DNA of 11,935 nucleotides from Gammaproteobacteria bacterium (lineage in GTDB: Bacteria; Pseudomonadota; Gammaproteobacteria; Pseudomonadales; Porticoccaceae). The notes under the pieces are model-generated. The model searched no databases, was not told the DNA's origin, and saw only the letters and a program-made list of their open reading frames with translations. The stretch's first letter is position 1. Every line of letters starts with the position of its first letter. The stretch covers positions 1-11,935 of the forward strand of contig SBGI01000007.1 of NCBI GenBank assembly GCA_006227015.1. Direction: 5' to 3'. Positions 1 through 5,670 of the stretch are shown in pieces. The translations under genes and the position numbers were made by a program.

Positions 1-2
1 AC

Positions 3-767
3 ACTGAAAATGGTGTGGCGAAGGAAGTAACCTGCGACTTTGTTATTGGTTGTGATGGCTTCCACGGCGCTTCCCGTAAAGCAATGCCGTCTGATGTGCT
101 CAACACCTATGAAAAAGTTTATCCATTCGGTTGGTTGGGCGTGATGGCTGAAGGTCCTCAGTCATCTGATGTGGCGCTGTTTGCACACAATGAGCGAGGT
201 TTTGCGCTGCACAGTATGCGCACTCCTCAACTGCAGCGTTTCTATCTGCAGTGTGAACTGGATGAGGACCTGAGCCTGTGGCCGGACGACCGTATCTGGG
301 ATGAGCTGGAAGCGCGTCTGGGTGCACCGGGTTGGGAGCTGAAACGCGGCAAAATTATCCAGAAAGACGTTACTCCGCTGCGTAGCTTCTTCGCCGACCC
401 AACTGCCCACGGCCGACTGTTCCTGGTGGGTGATGCGTCCCACATCGTGCCGCCAACGGGTGCCAAGGGGCTTAACTCTGCTTTTGCCGACGTGAGCGTA
501 TTGTCCGCTGGCCTGATTCAGCACTACACCAAGGATGACAGCAAGATTCTGGGTGAGTACGCGGATGTGGCGCTGGCGCGCAATATTCAAACCCAGCGTT
601 TCTCCTGGGCGAACACAGCGAAATACCACATTTTCCCTGAACACAATCCGTTTGAGCGCCGCATGCAGGAGGCTGAAATGGAGTTCTTTGTGACCGATGA
701 AACGGCCCAGATCCTCTATGCCAAGCAGCATACCGGTCTGCCTTACGCCTACTGGCCTGAGCTTTAA
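3..767 (+). CDS. PobA-family FAD-dependent aromatic acid hydroxylase, 5'-truncated by window edge
   Basis: This is the C-terminal ~254 residues of a class A flavoprotein monooxygenase; the N-terminal FAD-binding GxGxxG region lies outside the window, and the open frame runs back to base 3. Family landmarks are clear: the GCDGFHG motif (codons from base 48), the YPFGWLG stretch, and the second FAD motif GRLFLVGD followed by HIVPPTGAKG (bases about 411-471). Relative to Pseudomonas fluorescens PobA, the substrate-carboxylate residues Ser212, Arg214 and Tyr222 and also Arg220 are kept. Tyr201 is replaced by Phe (bases 180-182) and Tyr385 by His (729-731). PobA uses NADPH and O2 to turn 4-hydroxybenzoate into protocatechuate, which fits the ring-cleavage genes 86 bases downstream. 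Because the phenol-deprotonating tyrosines are missing, the true substrate may differ, so I do not assign pobA. Family membership is secure; substrate is not. Confidence 0.9.
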   Translation, partial: TENGVAKEVTCDFVIGCDGFHGASRKAMPSDVLNTYEKVYPFGWLGVMAEGPQSSDVALFAHNERGFALHSMRTPQLQRFYLQCELDEDLSLWPDDRIWDELEARLGAPGWELKRGKIIQKDVTPLRSFFADPTAHGRLFLVGDASHIVPPTGAKGLNSAFADVSVLSAGLIQHYTKDDSKILGEYADVALARNIQTQRFSWANTAKYHIFPEHNPFERRMQEAEMEFFVTDETAQILYAKQHTGLPYAYWPEL

Positions 768-772
768 GCTTG

Positions 773-820
773 TGTGGCTCCTGCGACCTGATATCTGGTT
801 CGCAGTGTTGCAGGGCCACA
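773..820 (+). promoter_or_regulatory. Intergenic stem-loop between hydroxylase and dioxygenase alpha subunit
   Basis: The arms TGTGGC-t-CCTGC (773-784) and GCAGGGCCACA (810-820) pair over 11 bp with one bulged T. The 25-base loop can itself form a competing small hairpin. No T-run follows, so it is not an intrinsic terminator. It is probably an mRNA-processing or stability element in a shared transcript. Confidence 0.5.
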
Positions 821-853
821 TCCTTCTAATTTTTAAACTGAGGATGGTAAATC

Positions 854-1222
854 ATGAGCAACAAATCTAAATACGTTGACCATATTCCAGGCACATTTGT
901 GTTTACCGGCCAGCGTTCAAAGCAAGGCCTGAAACTTAACCGCTTCGCTTACTCCCTGAACGAGAAAAAGAATCGCGATGCTTATCTGGCTGACCCGGTC
1001 GCCTACATGGATAGCTGTGGTCTATCCGAGTGGGAAAAGAGCAAGGTGCTTGAAGGCGATGTGAAGAGCCTGATCGAACAGGGCGGCGGCAGTATCTACA
1101 TGTTGTTGAAACTGGGCTCTGTCACCGGCGCAGGTCTGGCGTCCCTTGGCGCACAGCAGCGCGGTGAGACTCTGGAAGAGTTTATGGCAACCCGCAACGT
1201 GGCATTAAAAGAAAATACTTAA
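854..1222 (+). CDS. ligA: Protocatechuate 4,5-dioxygenase-type alpha subunit (LigA family)
   Basis: The 122-residue product matches the small alpha subunit of type II extradiol dioxygenases. Family signatures are an IPGT-VFT-QR segment (residues about 11-21), the L-L-N-RFAYSL helix (about 27-35), a Y-DPVAYMD segment and a GGGSIYMLLKL stretch (about 76-86) matching the LigA segment with GGNVYFLSKL. The alpha subunit has no metal; it covers the active site formed by the beta subunit encoded next. A TGAGGA ribosome binding site (839-844) sits 9 bases before the ATG. The gene is 86 bases after the hydroxylase and 47 bases before the beta subunit, the order expected for an operon that hydroxylates and then cleaves an aromatic acid. 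The gene symbol reflects family, not proven substrate; gallate-like or other catecholic acids are alternatives. Confidence 0.88.
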   Translation: MSNKSKYVDHIPGTFVFTGQRSKQGLKLNRFAYSLNEKKNRDAYLADPVAYMDSCGLSEWEKSKVLEGDVKSLIEQGGGSIYMLLKLGSVTGAGLASLGAQQRGETLEEFMATRNVALKENT

Positions 1223-1240
1223 GCAGCATGCGTAGCTGCT
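1222..1240 (+). promoter_or_regulatory. Small intergenic stem-loop at the ligA stop codon
   Basis: AGCAGC (1222-1227) and GCTGCT (1235-1240) form a perfect 6-bp stem with a 7-base loop, starting on the last base of the ligA TAA. No T-run follows. On its own this could be chance, but it fits the pattern of hairpins in the other gaps. Confidence 0.35.
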
Positions 1241-1269
1241 ATCAAGTAACAGAATAAGTGGAGCGAAAC

Positions 1270-2109
1270 ATGGGAAAAATAGTTGCAGGCATTGGTACAT
1301 CGCACGTCCCTTCGATCGGTGTGGCCTACGATACGAAGCAACAGGAGAAACCGGAATGGAAGCCCCTGTTTGATGGTTATAAGCCGGTTAAAGCGTGGCT
1401 GAAAGAAGCTGGTGTAACCCACGCCATTGTTATTTACAACGATCATGGTACTGACTTTTTCTACGACAAGTACCCAACCTTCGCACTGGGCGCAGCCGAT
1501 GAATATCCAATCGGTGACGAGAGCTTCGGTATCCGAGACCTTCCTTCGGTAAAAGGTGACACCGATCTGTCCTGGCATATCGCCAACTCCCTGGTGTTAG
1601 AAAGCGAGTTTGACCTGACTGTGTGTCAGGAAATGGTGATGGATCATGGCTTGTTGGCACCGCACCCGCTGCTGTTCGATCACGATCCTGACTGGAGTGT
1701 TAAAACGATCCCTTTCGCCGTTAACGTGCTGCAGCATCCACTGCCAACGCCGCGTCGTCTCTGGAAACTGGGTCATGCGCTACGTAAAGCGGTTGAATCC
1801 TATCCTGAAGATGCACGTGTGGCGATTCTGGGCACCGGCGGGCTGTCTCATCAGCTACACGGCAACCGTTTTGGTCATATGAACGAGGCCTGGGATCTCG
1901 AGTTCTTGGATCGGATTGAAGACGATCCGGAAAGCTTGCTGGACATTCCTCATGACGAGTGGATGGAGCGTGGCGGAGCGGAAGCGGTGGAAATGATGAT
2001 GTGGTTGACGATGCGCGGTGCGCTGACTCCGGAAGTCAACAAGATTCACCGTAACTACTACCTGCCAATGCTGACTGGTATGGGTCTGACCCTGATGGAA
2101 GATGCCTGA
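1270..2109 (+). CDS. ligB: Protocatechuate 4,5-dioxygenase-type beta (catalytic) subunit (LigB family)
   Basis: This 279-residue protein is the Fe(II) catalytic subunit of a type II (LigB-superfamily) extradiol dioxygenase, which opens a vicinal diol ring next to the hydroxyls. It aligns along its length with Sphingobium LigB. The iron ligands are visible: His12 (GTSHVPS), His59 (YNDHGTD) and Glu241 (in AEAVEMMMW). The catalytic His194 lies in GTGGLSHQL, and a further active-site His126 lies in MDHG. It ends about 20 residues earlier than LigB. I chose ATG 1270, with GGAG at 1260-1263 spaced 6 bases upstream, over the in-frame GTG 1258, because GKIVAGIGTSH then matches the family N-terminus. 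With protocatechuate the product would be 4-carboxy-2-hydroxymuconate-6-semialdehyde. No LigC-type dehydrogenase for that product is in the window. Confidence 0.9.
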   Translation: MGKIVAGIGTSHVPSIGVAYDTKQQEKPEWKPLFDGYKPVKAWLKEAGVTHAIVIYNDHGTDFFYDKYPTFALGAADEYPIGDESFGIRDLPSVKGDTDLSWHIANSLVLESEFDLTVCQEMVMDHGLLAPHPLLFDHDPDWSVKTIPFAVNVLQHPLPTPRRLWKLGHALRKAVESYPEDARVAILGTGGLSHQLHGNRFGHMNEAWDLEFLDRIEDDPESLLDIPHDEWMERGGAEAVEMMMWLTMRGALTPEVNKIHRNYYLPMLTGMGLTLMEDA

Positions 2110-2136
2110 GCGTCTTTAGTCATGGCTTGCCACGAT

Positions 2137-2169
2137 AGCCGGACTGATAGATTGCTCATCAGTTAGGCT
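2137..2169 (+). promoter_or_regulatory. Stem-loop downstream of ligB
   Basis: AGCC (2137-2140) plus ACTGAT (2143-2148) pair with ATCAGT (2158-2163) plus GGCT (2166-2169), with a 2x2 internal loop and a 9-base apical loop. The sequence GCAGGGGCTTT follows, which is a poor terminator tail. It may mark a processing or partial termination point after the dioxygenase genes. Confidence 0.45.
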
Positions 2170-2208
2170 GCAGGGGCTTTCACATACAACCGGTTATCTT
2201 ACCTGTTC

Positions 2209-2239
2209 GGTCCTGCCTCTGCGGTGCGGGGGTAGGGCC
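2209..2239 (+). promoter_or_regulatory. Long stem-loop in the leader of the orphan TRAP binding-protein gene
   Basis: A continuous 14-bp stem can form between 2209-2222 and 2226-2239 with a GGT loop. Four of the pairs are G-U, which pair only in the + strand RNA; the complementary strand would have A-C mismatches. This argues for function in the + strand transcript. An A-rich stretch follows instead of a T-run, so it is not an intrinsic terminator. It lies 46 bases before the dctP start. Confidence 0.5.
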
Positions 2240-2285
2240 AAAATAAATCTCAAAATAGAACAATAAAAATGTTGAGGTATTCACT

Positions 2286-3308
2286 ATGAAAAAAGTGGTT
2301 CTAGGCTTAATGCTGTCAGTTGCTACGGCATTGACTCCCCTGACGTCTGCCACTGCAGCTGAAGTCACACTGCGTTTTTCCCACTTTCTGCCGGCAGTAG
2401 CCAGCCAGCATACAAAGATCATCCAGGTTTGGGCGGACAAAGTCGCCAAAGAATCGGATGGTCGTATTAATGTCGAAATTTATCCGGCCGGTGGCCTCGC
2501 GAAAGCGCCAAAGCAGTACGAAGCGGTAGAACATAACATCGCCGATGTTGCCTTTGTCATTCAGGGATATACCGCAAACCGCTTCCCGCTATCCCAGATC
2601 GTTGAATTGCCCGGTATCGTAAAGAATGCAGAGCACGGCTCTTGTGTGCTCCAGTCGTTATATGACGAGAACCTGATCAGCAGTGAGTACAAGGACACCA
2701 AGCCGTTGTTCCTGTTCACCCACGGGCAGGGGCTGATTCATACCAAAGAAAAATCCATCCAATCACCCGAAGATCTGGCGGGCTTGCGTATTCGTCGCCC
2801 GACTGCAGTGGTAGGCAAGTTGCTGGAAGGCCTGGGTGCTCAACCTGTAGGCATGCCGGCACCTCATGTATATCAGGCGCTGCAGCGTGGTGTCATTGAT
2901 GGCGTGGCAATTCCTTGGCAAGCGGCGTTGGTGTTTCGCTTGAATGAGCTGAGCAATGCGCACACTGAAGTGGGTGGTCTGTATTCCCTCGCGTTTGCCG
3001 TCACTATGAACAAAAACGTTTATGACCGTCTGCCTGACGATCTGAAACAGGTTATCGACAATAACTCAGGCAGTGAATGGTCCAAAATCGCCGGCAAGGT
3101 ATATGACGAACTGGATGTTAAAGGTCGCGCACAGGCAAAAGCCCAAGGCCACAATATCGTGTCCATCGATAGCGAAGATCCAGCCTGGAAATCGATTCTG
3201 GACACTGCCAGCGAGGGCTACCTGTCCGAGCTGGAAGCCAGAGGATTGCCGGCACGTAAGATCTACAGCCGCGCTTTAGAGCTTTCCAGCGCATGTAATA
3301 AAACTTAA
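2286..3308 (+). CDS. TRAP transporter periplasmic solute-binding protein (DctP/TAXI-type DctP family), orphan
   Basis: This is a 340-residue periplasmic receptor of the DctP family. A signal peptide is evident: MKK, a hydrophobic core, then SATAA with cleavage near residue 24 or 25. The mature protein starts EVTLRFSHFLP as these receptors do. Further landmarks are IYPAGGLAKAPKQYEAV, the PEDLAGLRIRRPT block with Arg170 at the usual ligand-carboxylate position, MPAPHVYQALQRGVIDG and FAVTMNKNVYDRLP. There are exactly two cysteines, 120 and 337, which could form a periplasmic disulfide. GAGG at 2274-2277 precedes the start by 8 bases. No membrane-subunit gene is adjacent; it sits between the dioxygenase and aldehyde dehydrogenase genes. 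It may therefore deliver an aromatic or related acid to the DctQM pair at 9957-11803 or to one outside the window. The ligand is inferred from context only. Confidence 0.9.
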   Translation: MKKVVLGLMLSVATALTPLTSATAAEVTLRFSHFLPAVASQHTKIIQVWADKVAKESDGRINVEIYPAGGLAKAPKQYEAVEHNIADVAFVIQGYTANRFPLSQIVELPGIVKNAEHGSCVLQSLYDENLISSEYKDTKPLFLFTHGQGLIHTKEKSIQSPEDLAGLRIRRPTAVVGKLLEGLGAQPVGMPAPHVYQALQRGVIDGVAIPWQAALVFRLNELSNAHTEVGGLYSLAFAVTMNKNVYDRLPDDLKQVIDNNSGSEWSKIAGKVYDELDVKGRAQAKAQGHNIVSIDSEDPAWKSILDTASEGYLSELEARGLPARKIYSRALELSSACNKT

Positions 3309-3317
3309 ACGCTATCA

Positions 3318-3345
3318 GTTCCCGCACCGACGACGGGGCGGGAAC
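3318..3345 (+). promoter_or_regulatory. Strong GC-rich stem-loop after the orphan TRAP binding-protein gene
   Basis: GTTCCCGC (3318-3325) pairs perfectly with GCGGGAAC (3338-3345). CCG/CGG pair inside across one A-G mismatch, closed by an ACGA loop. It begins 10 bases after the dctP stop. GAACACC follows rather than T's. A 3'-end stabiliser for the receptor mRNA is the most likely role. Confidence 0.55.
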
Positions 3346-3374
3346 GAACACCTCGATCATGGCAATCAACTCTG

Positions 3375-3410
3375 AATCTGAAGCCGGTCTTTCTGGTTGG
3401 AGTTCAGATT
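3375..3410 (+). promoter_or_regulatory. Second inverted repeat upstream of aldehyde dehydrogenase
   Basis: AATCTGAA (3375-3382) and TTCAGATT (3403-3410) are a perfect 8-bp inverted repeat with a 20-base spacer. It could act as an RNA hairpin or a DNA-binding site. The gap also holds a 10-bp palindrome at 3463-3472. No convincing sigma-70 promoter could be named by eye. Confidence 0.35.
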
Positions 3411-3520
3411 GTGCTTTATCGCCTTTTAAAGCCCTCAGATTGCCTGTGTTGATGCTGGCCAGTGACCGGTCAGAAATTAAGCTTAAATAAATAACAATAA
3501 GGCGCCAAAGGCATAGCACT

Positions 3521-5005
3521 ATGACAACACAAATTACTCCAGTCCAAACCCAACTCTATATTAATGGCCAGTATCGTGATGCTGTGTCCGGTGAAAAATA
3601 TGAACTCTACAATCCTGCTCGCCCATCTGAACTGGTTGGATATGCCGCCAGTGCAGGTACCGAGGATGTCGATATCGCGTGCGCTGCAGCTAAGGATGCT
3701 TTCCCAGCCTGGGCAGCGCTGAGTTATCAGGAGCGAGCGGATTACCTGAACAAAATTGCAGACCATTTGATGGCCAATCAGGACGCGCTGGAAGCCCGGG
3801 TGGATCTGTTTACTCGCGAGCATGGGAAGATTCGCCGTGAAGCGGTCCTGGAGATGACCCGTATCAGCGATCGTTTTCGCCACGTGGCGGCCTATGCTGA
3901 TCGCTTGTCAGAAGACGAAACCCTGTCAGGAGCACCGTTCGACACCATTATTACCCGTCAGGCCCGTGGTGTTGCAGCGTTGGTGGTGCCTTGGAACTGG
4001 CCGGTTTCCATTCTTGGTGCCAAGCTACCGCAGGCCCTGATCGCGGGTAATACAGTGGTGATCAAACCTGCTCAATCTTCCTCTATGGCGACAACTCTGA
4101 CAGTCAGCCTGATGGCAGAGATGCTGCCGCCGGGCGTTATCAATGTCATTACCGGTTCGTCGTCCAAAATTGGCGATCCTCTGCTGAGTCATCCGTCGGT
4201 AAGTGCGATTAATTTCACCGGCAGTGTAGAGGTTGGCAAGCATGTCATGAAACTTGCTGCCGACAACCTGACTCCAGTCACTCTGGAGCTGGGCGGTAAC
4301 GATGCCGGTTTGGTGTTAGAAGATGCGCTGCTGGATGAGGCGGCTCTGAATCGCATGTATCTAGGGGTATTTTTGTCCTCCGGTCAGACATGTATGGCCT
4401 TGAAGCGGATTTATGTTCATCGCTCACGTTATCAGGAGCTGGTGGATGGCTTGATTGCCGTAGCCTCCAAGCAAGTAGTCGGTGACGGTATGCTGCCGGA
4501 AACCACAATGGGGCCGGTTAATAACAAAGGTCAGCTTGACGTTGTGGTGGGGATGATCGAAGAAGCAAAAAATGCAGGCGCTCAGGTGCTTGAACTGGGT
4601 GAGGTGCCGGATCAGGCCCTGTATGAACAGGGTTACTTCCAGAAGCCAACGCTGGTGCTGGACCCGGATCCTAGCTTACGCATTGTCCGCGAAGAGCAGT
4701 TCGGCCCAGCTGTACCGATTATTCCATTCGATACCATCGATCAGGCGGTTACCTGGGCTAATGACTCGGAGTTTGGGCTTTGTTCTTCGGTCTGGACCGA
4801 AGATCCTGAGCAGGCTGTCAAGGTGGCCCGTCAGATAGAGGCTGGGTACACCTATCTCAATGGTCATGGCCCGATGGCGCAGGATCCTCGCGCGCCATTT
4901 GGTGGCTTCAAGCACAGCGGTATCGGCCGCAATCTAGGCTTTGAAGGTGTTAGGGCGTTCCAGGAACCTCACTCCATTTCGGGACCAAAAGACTGGCTGC
5001 TGTAA
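3521..5005 (+). CDS. NAD(P)-dependent aldehyde dehydrogenase
   Basis: The 494-residue length is normal for the ALDH superfamily, and the catalytic set is complete. Asn159 lies in VPWNWP, the cofactor-site lysine in VVIKPAQ, the turn FTGSVEVG follows, then Glu256 in LELGGND and the nucleophile Cys291 in SSGQTCMALKR. The C-terminal glutamate is in EEQFGP, and APFGGFKHSGIGR closes the fold. The enzyme oxidises an aldehyde to an acid. Its place after the ring-cleavage genes and upstream of a coniferyl-alcohol-type dehydrogenase suggests an aromatic aldehyde such as vanillin or coniferaldehyde, or the ring-cleavage semialdehyde itself. Sequence alone does not decide, since no substrate-specific subfamily was recognised with certainty. 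AAAGG at 3507-3511 precedes the ATG by 9 bases. A 212-base gap separates it from the TRAP receptor gene. Confidence 0.9.
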   Translation: MTTQITPVQTQLYINGQYRDAVSGEKYELYNPARPSELVGYAASAGTEDVDIACAAAKDAFPAWAALSYQERADYLNKIADHLMANQDALEARVDLFTREHGKIRREAVLEMTRISDRFRHVAAYADRLSEDETLSGAPFDTIITRQARGVAALVVPWNWPVSILGAKLPQALIAGNTVVIKPAQSSSMATTLTVSLMAEMLPPGVINVITGSSSKIGDPLLSHPSVSAINFTGSVEVGKHVMKLAADNLTPVTLELGGNDAGLVLEDALLDEAALNRMYLGVFLSSGQTCMALKRIYVHRSRYQELVDGLIAVASKQVVGDGMLPETTMGPVNNKGQLDVVVGMIEEAKNAGAQVLELGEVPDQALYEQGYFQKPTLVLDPDPSLRIVREEQFGPAVPIIPFDTIDQAVTWANDSEFGLCSSVWTEDPEQAVKVARQIEAGYTYLNGHGPMAQDPRAPFGGFKHSGIGRNLGFEGVRAFQEPHSISGPKDWLL

Positions 5006-5071
5006 GCGGGCTGTCAGCAAACTTCCAAGCTTTGTCTGATTACTCAAATCGTTAATAAGCCTACGTTCATG

Positions 5072-5115
5072 AGGCTCCGTTATTCACCCGCTGAAGCCGG
5101 GTGAATTGGGAGCCT
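5072..5115 (+). promoter_or_regulatory. Two-part stem-loop just upstream of the VOC gene
   Basis: AGGCTCC (5072-5078) pairs with GGAGCCT (5109-5115). After a small internal loop, ATTCACCCG (5082-5090) pairs with CGGGTGAAT (5098-5106) around a 7-base loop. The 16 perfect pairs make it one of the strongest structures in the window. Its 3' arm contains GGGAG (5108-5112), the ribosome binding site for a possible early start at ATG 5117. The structure could therefore hide that site and force use of ATG 5141. Confidence 0.55.
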
Positions 5116-5140
5116 TATGTCCGTCGTTGAGGTTTTTATC

Positions 5141-5524
5141 ATGTTTAAAAGAGTTGACCACGTAGAGATTGTGCCCACAGATGCGGAGAAGACAATTGAG
5201 TTCTATGTGAACGCGTTTGGCTTTGAGATCCGTAGCCGAAATGAAGTAAAAGCGCCGCCAATGAAAGAGGTTAATTACCTGGCTCTTGGCGATACGGTGA
5301 TTGAGGTGATTGCCGTAGATAATCCTGCAGAAAAATCGGAAGCAGCCTGGCAAGTAGGATATCGCGCTATTGCTCTCGAAGTGGAGGATATGTCCGAGGC
5401 GGTGAATTTACTCAAAGGCAAAGGCATTGAGGTCACTTGGGGGCCGGTAGATTTGGGTAATTCAATTCGTGCCGAAATCAGAGATCCGGATGGCCTCATC
5501 ATAGAACTACGCCACTGGAAGTAG
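5141..5524 (+). CDS. VOC-superfamily (glyoxalase/extradiol-dioxygenase fold) protein
   Basis: The 127-residue protein is a tandem beta-alpha-beta-beta-beta VOC fold. The first half starts FKRVDHVEIVPTD; the second starts YRAIALEVEDM and ends DPDGLIIELRHW. Metal ligands expected at four positions are His7, Glu55 (DTVIEVIAV) and Glu122, but the usual His at the start of the second half is Ala76. It most resembles small lactoylglutathione lyase or methylmalonyl-CoA epimerase relatives and is far too short for a type I extradiol dioxygenase. I chose ATG 5141, with TGAGG at 5128-5132, because the fold begins at once. An in-frame ATG at 5117 would add eight residues and has GGGAG at 5108-5112. It may isomerise or hydrolyse a ring-cleavage product, or bind a substrate without metal; function is not established. 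Confidence 0.8.
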   Translation: MFKRVDHVEIVPTDAEKTIEFYVNAFGFEIRSRNEVKAPPMKEVNYLALGDTVIEVIAVDNPAEKSEAAWQVGYRAIALEVEDMSEAVNLLKGKGIEVTWGPVDLGNSIRAEIRDPDGLIIELRHWK

Positions 5525-5538
5525 CGCCCCCTTTAAAA

Positions 5539-5579
5539 CAGACATCAGTTATTAGTAGCCAACTGAGTACTGATGTCTG
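5539..5579 (+). promoter_or_regulatory. Perfect 11-bp stem-loop after the VOC gene
   Basis: CAGACATCAGT (5539-5549) and ACTGATGTCTG (5569-5579) are fully complementary, with a 19-base loop. A competing pairing exists: CAGTT (5546-5550) with AACTG (5561-5565). CATCTCTCCC follows, not a T-run. On the other strand TTTTAAA follows, a weak terminator tail, but no - strand gene is present to use it. Confidence 0.55.
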
Positions 5580-5617
5580 CATCTCTCCCAACTTACGCAT
5601 CGTGAGTTATCGACAGC

Positions 5618-5650
5618 ACTAACCCAGCGCTAGCCCAGCATCAACCCAAC
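5618..5650 (+). repeat. Three tandem imperfect 11-base repeats
   Basis: The units ACTAACCCAGC, GCTAGCCCAGC and ATCAACCCAAC lie head to tail and share the core YxARCCCAR. They end about 10 bases before the weak ribosome binding site of the nitroreductase gene. An 11-base period puts each copy on the same DNA face. It may be an activator site or a single-stranded, CA-rich translation-enhancing leader. Confidence 0.5.
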
Positions 5651-5670
5651 ACTGCCAATGAGAGTGCCAT

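Noticed and set aside
162..821. Long - strand ORF (219 codons) opposite the hydroxylase
   Set aside because: The + strand frame has clear PobA-family motifs throughout; the opposite frame is a shadow with no family features.
2209..2239. Intrinsic terminator after ligB
   Set aside because: The stem is strong but is followed by AAAATAAAT rather than T's, and the opposite strand gains no T-run either.
3118..3883. Two overlapping - strand ORFs of 133-137 codons spanning the dctP-ALDH gap
   Set aside because: They overlap well-supported + strand genes at both ends and have no start signals or recognisable domains.
5117..5140. Use of ATG 5117 as the VOC start
   Set aside because: The VOC fold begins right at residue 1 from ATG 5141, and the ribosome site for 5117 is buried in a strong stem. 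Kept only as an alternative in the findings.
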